Source: Terrimesophilobacter sp964651535 | GTDB taxonomy: Bacteria; Actinomycetota; Actinomycetes; Actinomycetales; Microbacteriaceae | DNA length: 64,000 bases | NCBI GenBank assembly: GCA_964651535.1 | Contig: CAZYYE010000002.1 | Location: 248,001-312,000, forward strand | Direction of reading: 5' to 3' | In this document: piece after piece, positions 59,234-64,000 of the stretch | Numbering within the stretch: the stretch's first letter is position 1 | Layout: each line of letters starts with the position of its first letter | Translations under genes and position numbers: made by a program | Notes under the pieces: generated by a model | What the model was told of the DNA's origin: nothing | Database searches by the model: none | Seen by the model: only the letters and a program-made list of their open reading frames with translations

Positions 59234-60143
59234 TGTTTCCAAGAGTTGACACCGCCTCCACAAATAGAGCCAAATCCGCCGTGTACCGGTCATGGTTGAA
59301 CTGTGCGCGAGCCTGCGCGTAAACATCCGGCCGGAGTGAATCTGTGACCGCACACACCCACGCCTCAAGATCGTCACGGTCAAGATATGTGGCGGTGTCG
59401 CCCAAGTTCTCGCGCACACCCGGCAAATCCGTAGACACTGTACGGATACCGTGGGCTAGCGCCTCACCCGCAGTCATGTTCCACGACTCACGCGCCGATG
59501 GTGCCAACAGGAGTCGTGTCCGCGACCACACCCGCTCCCACATTTCCGACTGTGGCACATGCCCGATCACTTCAACGTTCACGGGAACTTCCGCGGGGAC
59601 AATCTGTTCCTCGTACCCGCCGAGAACAGCCAAGAACCTCTGCTCGGGCAGGGCCCGCGCAATATCCCAGAACTGCCCCACTTTGTTCTCGTTCAAGTTC
59701 ACAACCGTCACCCGATCGCCGGTGGACATCTCGCCCACAGGCGGGGCGGGCGGGTGAACGACCATATAGTTTTGTGCATCACGGGCGGCTAACGTTTCCC
59801 GCATGTGGTCGGAGTTGCACACCACCAGATCGAACCGGTTCACATGCACCGACACGAGAACGGCGGACTCCGTGTTGTGGCAGATTCCGACAACGGGGCG
59901 CCCCAACCCTAGAACGGGGCCAGCGAAGTCGGTGTGACACAAATACAAGTCGGCCCAGTCCGTTTCCGACCATCCGAAAGGGGACACTCGGACACCTTCA
60001 AAGCCGGGATTGTTCTTCACGCTGTGCGTTGTCGCCCGCACCCCATGAACGGCAGAGAGTGCGACGTTCAGACGGTGAGTGTAGATCTCCGAACCGATAT
60101 GACGCAACGGCGGGTAACTGATCGTCAACGACTGAATGTTCAA
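59214..60143 (-). CDS. Glycosyltransferase (GT4-like) embedded in the head module
   Basis: 309 residues from a TTG at 60143 that overlaps the previous stop by 3 bases. GT-B fold features: the N-terminal Gly-rich IGSEIYTHRLNVALS, DLYLCHTDFAG, ICHNTES, CNSDHMRETL, and the C-terminal donor-site E-x7-E in ESWNMTAGEALAHG followed by DLPGVRENLGDTATYL. Probably transfers a sugar from a nucleotide donor in the cytoplasm. Position among connector genes points to glycosylation of a virion protein. A start at 60170 would add nine residues. Confidence 0.85.
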   Translation of the reverse strand: MNIQSLTISYPPLRHIGSEIYTHRLNVALSAVHGVRATTHSVKNNPGFEGVRVSPFGWSETDWADLYLCHTDFAGPVLGLGRPVVGICHNTESAVLVSVHVNRFDLVVCNSDHMRETLAARDAQNYMVVHPPAPPVGEMSTGDRVTVVNLNENKVGQFWDIARALPEQRFLAVLGGYEEQIVPAEVPVNVEVIGHVPQSEMWERVWSRTRLLLAPSARESWNMTAGEALAHGIRTVSTDLPGVRENLGDTATYLDRDDLEAWVCAVTDSLRPDVYAQARAQFNHDRYTADLALFVEAVSTLGNSDSQAA

Positions 60144-60598
60144 TCCACTGCCGGACTGTTGATAACCCAAGGGGTGTCATCCGAATACGGCCCCGACAGG
60201 GCACGACTCGCATCCAAATCTGTGACCGTCGCACGCCCCGTCAAACCGGGCCTAAGCATGTCTTTCTGTTCATCTGAAAGCGACATGAGAACCGCAGCGC
60301 CCGCACCGTAGTTGCCGGACTTCGAGAACGGCCCCGACTGTTGCTGAAAATATCGGAGCCCCAACGGGTTCTGATACAACGACTGCACCATCTGAACAAC
60401 CACATACTGGGCGAGCGCCGCCAACTCTGCATCCGCGGTAATTCGTGCCTGAATTGCTGGGAACACCCGTTTGATCTTGTACTCCGCAATCAGACAGAGC
60501 GCGTCAATCTGTGCATCCACCCCGGTAGGGACCGGTGGGCCGACCGGTGGCCCCACCCAAAGGTTCACCACGTCAGTGTGAGTAGCCCAAGCCGCCAT
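60140..60598 (-). CDS. Head-tail connector protein (gp6-like)
   Basis: 152 residues, mainly helical: MAAWATHTDVVNLWVGPPV, IDALCLIAEYKIKRVFPAIQARI. Resembles DNA-packaging/adaptor proteins such as HK97 gp6, which sit under the portal. GGAGG precedes the ATG. Located directly after the capsid gene and before the glycosyltransferase. Confidence 0.75.
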   Translation of the reverse strand: MAAWATHTDVVNLWVGPPVGPPVPTGVDAQIDALCLIAEYKIKRVFPAIQARITADAELAALAQYVVVQMVQSLYQNPLGLRYFQQQSGPFSKSGNYGAGAAVLMSLSDEQKDMLRPGLTGRATVTDLDASRALSGPYSDDTPWVINSPAVD

Positions 60599-60667
60599 GA
60601 GTGCCTCCAGAATAGAAACGATTAAGGGGGTGGAGGGCCAGCCCCGGAGGGCTGACCCCCCTCACCG

Positions 60668-61612
60668 TTAGGAAGCGATCGTCGGACGCAGAACCGCAGC
60701 CGGGTAACGAGTACCCGCAGTGCTGTTCAGCGCAGTGATCGGGTTGGCCGCAACAAACCCGACACGGAACACAACGCGGAGAGCCTTCGCGTCCTGCTGC
60801 ATCAGGTTCACGATAACCTTCCCCGTGTCATCCGAGATCACACCGGAGTCGAAGATCTTGAAGGTGATGTCCTGACGGATACCAACAACAAACTTCGACC
60901 AGTCGGCCGCGATCAGTGTCGCGCGGGACGCATCCCACCCACCGTTCACAACCTCGTTCAGCGGGTACCCGTACAGACCTGCACGGGTGTCACCGATCTG
61001 CGGGGTGTAGATGGTGCGACCCTGCGAGTCGCGTGCACCCTGGAGAGACCACTGGAGGCCGGGGCGGGAAGCGAAACCGCTCACACCGTACCCGTCCTCA
61101 GCGACCATCTCGCCGAGACGTGCAACATCCACGCCGATGTCCGAACCGGCACCGAGAACCACCGTGTTGCCGGCGGTCACCGCACCCGTGTAAATGTCTG
61201 TGCCCCACGACACGGGCTTGTCCGTGCCGAAGATCGCCGCAGCATCAAGCTTCTGACCGATCGCCTGCCGCAGATACGGTTTCACCTCATCCCACAGCGG
61301 CACCGAAGCGTCGTCGAACAGTGCGTCGGGGATAACCACGATCGCCGCGAGCTCTTCCGCGGTGATCGTCTTGTTCTCCCACTCGGCGGAGGTTGTCTGC
61401 TTCATCCCCGAGTCGCCATCCACCCAGTAGGCAGCGGGCAGCGCGGAGAGGACCGGCTGCTTCGTCACCTTCGTGGACAGCGGCACGCGACGGGCCAGCG
61501 ACAGAACCGCCGAATCCTTCGGTGCTTCTTTCAGAATTTCCTGAGCGATTTTGTCGGGCACAAGTGCGCCGGCATCATTCGCCCTGTCGATTGAATCGTT
61601 GTAGACAGCCAT
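60668..61612 (-). CDS. Major capsid protein (HK97 fold)
   Basis: 314 residues. KIAQEILKEAPKDSAVLSLARRVPL, then YWVDGDSGMKQTTSAEWENKTITAEELAAIVVIPDALFDDA and FKIFDSGVI...VVFRVGFVAANP are HK97-type capsid motifs. AAAAGGAG upstream of the ATG. No protease gene is separate; a scaffold gene precedes it. Confidence 0.92.
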   Translation of the reverse strand: MAVYNDSIDRANDAGALVPDKIAQEILKEAPKDSAVLSLARRVPLSTKVTKQPVLSALPAAYWVDGDSGMKQTTSAEWENKTITAEELAAIVVIPDALFDDASVPLWDEVKPYLRQAIGQKLDAAAIFGTDKPVSWGTDIYTGAVTAGNTVVLGAGSDIGVDVARLGEMVAEDGYGVSGFASRPGLQWSLQGARDSQGRTIYTPQIGDTRAGLYGYPLNEVVNGGWDASRATLIAADWSKFVVGIRQDITFKIFDSGVISDDTGKVIVNLMQQDAKALRVVFRVGFVAANPITALNSTAGTRYPAAVLRPTIAS

Positions 61613-61635
61613 TAGGTTGGCTCCTTTTCTTGTAG

Positions 61636-62127
61636 TTACCCGCGTCGGGCGGCTTCGCGGAGGAAATCTCCGGTCGGCTCCGCCGTGGGGTTGCCTTGAT
61701 TGGGGTCGGGCAGATTGCCCTTCTTGTCCGCAATGAGCGTCAGGATCTTGTCGGCGGAAGCCTCAAGTTCCTCCTGCGTTGACCCGGTCAGAAACTCCCG
61801 CCATTCGACAGGAACCTTCTTGGTGTCGGCCACGTCAGCACGTAGAGCCTTCGTTTCTGCGGCGATTGCCCGCTGCTCGAGTTCTTTCTCTCGAGCCTCG
61901 CGCTTCTCGTCCTCGGTCTTCTTAGACTCCTGGTACTCGCGCCACGCCTTCGCGTCTTCGAAGTCGTCTTTTGCTCGCTTCTCCCACTTGCGGGTTTCAG
62001 CGAGCGTCTCTTCATACTTCGACTTGAAATCGACTTCCTTGTCCGTGTCAGACCCTGCGGTCTTGTCGGTCTTGTCGGCAGGCTCGATTGCCTCTTGGCC
62101 GCTGTCGGTTCCGGTGGTATCGCTCAT
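61636..62127 (-). CDS. Capsid scaffold protein
   Basis: 163 residues from the ATG at 62127 (GGAGAAG upstream). Highly charged, helical coiled coil: EVDFKSKYEETLAETRKWEKRAKDDFEDAKAWREY. Typical of DUF4355-like phage scaffolds placed upstream of the capsid gene. Spacer 62128-62339 before the MuF gene shows no clear coding frame and might hold a late promoter. Confidence 0.88.
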   Translation of the reverse strand: MSDTTGTDSGQEAIEPADKTDKTAGSDTDKEVDFKSKYEETLAETRKWEKRAKDDFEDAKAWREYQESKKTEDEKREAREKELEQRAIAAETKALRADVADTKKVPVEWREFLTGSTQEELEASADKILTLIADKKGNLPDPNQGNPTAEPTGDFLREAARRG

Positions 62128-62339
62128 TGCTTTCTTCTCCCTGCGGATGTTTTGTGCCCCTGCGGGCGGGTAACCCCACACCATGCGGTGAAGGGAAGTC
62201 GAAATGATGTTCGATGCGTCAAAACCATGTACCGCTCAGAGGGCACAGGAGACGATCTGAGGCAACGAACCCCCGTTTGGTCACAACGCCACCAATCGGG
62301 CATTAAGGATGCGGCAGCGCGCACCCTAGAACGTATGTG

Positions 62340-63095
62340 CTAGTGGATGCCAAGCTCGACGCGCATCCGAGACAGAATGTTCGTCCGGTTGATTGCCGTC
62401 TCCGGGAACTTCTTGAAAAAATTGCGTTTACGCAGATCGGGGGCGAGTTTGCGTTTCTCAAAATAGTCACGCTCGATCGCGTTCCTGGCGGACGCCGCCG
62501 CAGCCTCCCACGCCTCCTCATACGGCAACCGGGGAACCCCTACCGTGTCCCAGAACGGCACCGGGTAGCAGCGACAATGATCGTGATACTTTTTCGTGTC
62601 CTCGTCCGTGTTGTCCGTGTTCACCGACAAGTATGCGCAGAACGCGCACGCATCAGGTCGGGCAACACGTTTCGACTTTTTCGCAAACGGGTCACGCCCC
62701 ACATTCGTGTCAATCGTGTCCCGATCGAACGCCGACACCAACCGGATCAACCCACCCGTGATCCGAGTGAGCATGTCCGACTCAGTTTCGGTGAACAGTG
62801 GTGCGAGCGCCCACCCAAGCGTCGATGTCAGGTCGTCCGACAATGATGTTGGGGTGGCCGTCACCGCCCTGAACCCGGCGACCGGTCGCACCGTCTCATA
62901 CCAGTCAGCCGCAGCAACACTGGCGATCTCCCCATACGTTCCCACCACGGCGGGAACGGCGACACGCATTTGCGCCGCCACTTTCGGCGGTGACTCGTTC
63001 AGAATTGTGGACGCATACGAAACAATGTCATTCGTCGCCGCCGTCGTAATGTTCTCGAGCGTCGCCGCCCGAACCTCAATTTGCGCCAGATCCAC
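62340..63095 (-). CDS. MuF-like capsid maturation / minor head protein
   Basis: 251 residues from a GTG at 63095 inside the portal gene's end (20-base overlap). Mu-F core features: ACAFCAYLSV and KYHDHCRCYPVPF, giving paired CxxC and CxC with His, a zinc-like site. C-terminal ~70 residues are basic and helical. Packaged minor head protein next to the portal, as in many siphoviruses. Confidence 0.85.
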   Translation of the reverse strand: MDLAQIEVRAATLENITTAATNDIVSYASTILNESPPKVAAQMRVAVPAVVGTYGEIASVAAADWYETVRPVAGFRAVTATPTSLSDDLTSTLGWALAPLFTETESDMLTRITGGLIRLVSAFDRDTIDTNVGRDPFAKKSKRVARPDACAFCAYLSVNTDNTDEDTKKYHDHCRCYPVPFWDTVGVPRLPYEEAWEAAAASARNAIERDYFEKRKLAPDLRKRNFFKKFPETAINRTNILSRMRVELGIH

Positions 63096-64000
63096 GTTCC
63101 GCCACCAATGCCGCAGTCTGCTGATTCTGCAACGCAGTCGCCGCCGCAACCCCAAGGTTCGCGGTCATCGCCTGCGCGCGACGACGTGCAGCCCCCGTCC
63201 GGGCGAGTTCCTTCTGCGCCTCCGTCAGCCCGACAAGATCCCAGGCGAGTTCATCGTCACCGGTCAAACCTAGTGCCGCGATCTTCTTCGCCCCCGCGTC
63301 AGCAGTGGCCGCAACAGTGGGGGTGGACGGGTCCGCCCACACACCATGCACCGTCAAGAACTCGTCTGGCAGAATGTTCGTTTTCTCGCGGATCATCCAC
63401 GCCAACTCGGCAGCCTCAACCCACCCCTGATCGAACTGCTTAATCCTGCGTTCGGCACGTTTGATAAGGCGTGCTTCCATCGCCCGGATACCGTCACCCG
63501 ACGGCGGGTTCGAATGGGTGAAACCAAGCTGATCCGGGGGGATCGCCGCCTCCGCACCAAACAACTGCGCGTACGTGCGGATCTGCTCAAAGTAAGGTGC
63601 CGGCGAGTTCGCAGGGAACTGCCCCAGCTGCGGCATAACCCCTTTACCCGTCTCCCCGTCCTCCATGTTGTACGGCAGGTTCAGCATCTTCCCCTGAATG
63701 ACCGACCACGGGTTCAACTCATTCCCGTCCGCATCCTGGAATGCCGCCTCCGACGCACCCAACGAGTACCGTTGCGGAGTCGAATAGAACTCGCGTGCAA
63801 TCTCCGCCCCCAACAGAGTGCGCATGGCCGAATCCGTGATCGACCGAATCGCACGAGTAATCTCCGACCGACCATTCAACGCCGACGACCTAGGACGGTT
63901 CAGCAACCGTGCGACAGTGACCCGCCCAAGGTTGTGCTCAAGCCGACTGTCTTCGACCATCACACCGTTGCCTGCGCGGTGAAAATAATAGTTCGCGTTC
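63076..64000 (-). CDS. Portal protein (partial, N-terminus beyond window)
   Basis: About 308 codons visible to the window edge with the frame open; the start is outside. SPP1-like portal features: NYYFHRAGNG, VMVEDSRLEHNLGRVTVARLLNRP, PYNMEDGETGKGVMPQLGQFPAN and EQIRTYAQLFGAEAAIPPDQLGFTHSN, with a helical C-terminus. It forms the dodecameric DNA gate at the capsid vertex. Confidence 0.9.
   Translation of the reverse strand, partial: NANYYFHRAGNGVMVEDSRLEHNLGRVTVARLLNRPRSSALNGRSEITRAIRSITDSAMRTLLGAEIAREFYSTPQRYSLGASEAAFQDADGNELNPWSVIQGKMLNLPYNMEDGETGKGVMPQLGQFPANSPAPYFEQIRTYAQLFGAEAAIPPDQLGFTHSNPPSGDGIRAMEARLIKRAERRIKQFDQGWVEAAELAWMIREKTNILPDEFLTVHGVWADPSTPTVAATADAGAKKIAALGLTGDDELAWDLVGLTEAQKELARTGAARRRAQAMTANLGVAAATALQNQQTAALVAERGSGAN

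Larger units (their letters stand above)
46571..64000. mobile_element. Siphovirus-type prophage (right end beyond window)
   Basis: Begins at a displaced tRNA fragment, next to a tyrosine integrase. Contains a phage tRNA-Arg(UCU), a plus-strand set of small genes, and a long minus-strand late operon with portal, MuF, scaffold, HK97-type capsid, connectors, tail genes, an M15-type endolysin and holin-like proteins. All essential late functions present up to the window edge look intact. Terminase and the other attachment site are missing from view. Confidence 0.93.

Noticed and set aside
62124..62324. 66-codon minus-strand frame between scaffold and MuF genes
   Set aside because: No ribosome-binding site and Arg/Ser-rich random-like composition; the scaffold starts at 62127.

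Overview
This is high-GC actinobacterial DNA, most likely from a Microbacteriaceae-type chromosome (Actinomycetota). The reasoning: a Rv2466c-like mycothiol-linked thioredoxin-fold enzyme, an actinobacterial Nei-type glycosylase, DUF2510 proteins, an ECF sigma/RskA-like anti-sigma pair with TGAAC-type promoters, frequent GTG/TTG starts and 1-4 bp gene overlaps, and a Microbacteriaceae-style palindromic repeat. The genus cannot be fixed from this sequence.

Host part (1 to about 46.57 kb). It opens with the 3'-truncated trigger factor gene and two tRNAs (Pro-UGG, Gly-UCC). A metal/metalloid island follows (1.4-3.8 kb): a His-tailed DMT-family permease, an ArsR repressor with a Cys15-Cys16 pair, a divergent 26-residue cysteine-rich micropeptide under an ArsR-type operator, a 62-residue Cys protein and a CsoR-family repressor that lacks the copper-ligand His. 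Next come a 1264-residue polytopic membrane protein with a zinc ribbon, a NarL/LuxR-type two-component system, an amidohydrolase/PaiB pair, the nei-rpiB pair (nei carries an in-frame palindromic repeat), a nitroreductase-like enzyme, pepN, a MscS channel and a truncated globin. The stretch from 19.5 to 25.0 kb is a one-carbon cluster: fdhD, a formate-dehydrogenase-like molybdoenzyme, formate-THF ligase and a cyclodeaminase-fold protein. A histidine-utilisation operon (hutHUI, minus strand) is divergent from an IclR regulator, which is followed by an FAD-binding dehydrogenase. Three copies of one 18-19 bp motif tie the hut promoter, iclR and the dehydrogenase together. Further on are TesB, an ECF sigma/anti-sigma operon divergent from a TAT-type Rieske lipoprotein plus a DUF2231-like membrane protein (both directions carry matching ECF promoters), EttA, SSB, an aldo-keto reductase and an EamA permease.

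Prophage part (46.57 kb to the window end). A tyrosine integrase lies next to a displaced 3' fragment of a tRNA that is probably tRNA-Arg, and next to a complete tRNA-Arg(UCU). A short plus-strand operon of small genes (one a ribbon-helix-helix protein) converges on a long minus-strand late operon. Read from the window end leftwards, that operon is: portal (cut by the window), MuF, scaffold, HK97-type capsid, connectors with an embedded glycosyltransferase, major tail protein, tail-assembly chaperones with a CCCAAAA -1 frameshift site, tape measure, distal tail and tail proteins, a minor tail protein, an M15-type endolysin, holin-like proteins and tiny Cys-containing genes. One oppositely oriented gene with its own leaderless-type promoter looks like a lysogeny-expressed moron. 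The terminase and right attachment site lie beyond the window.
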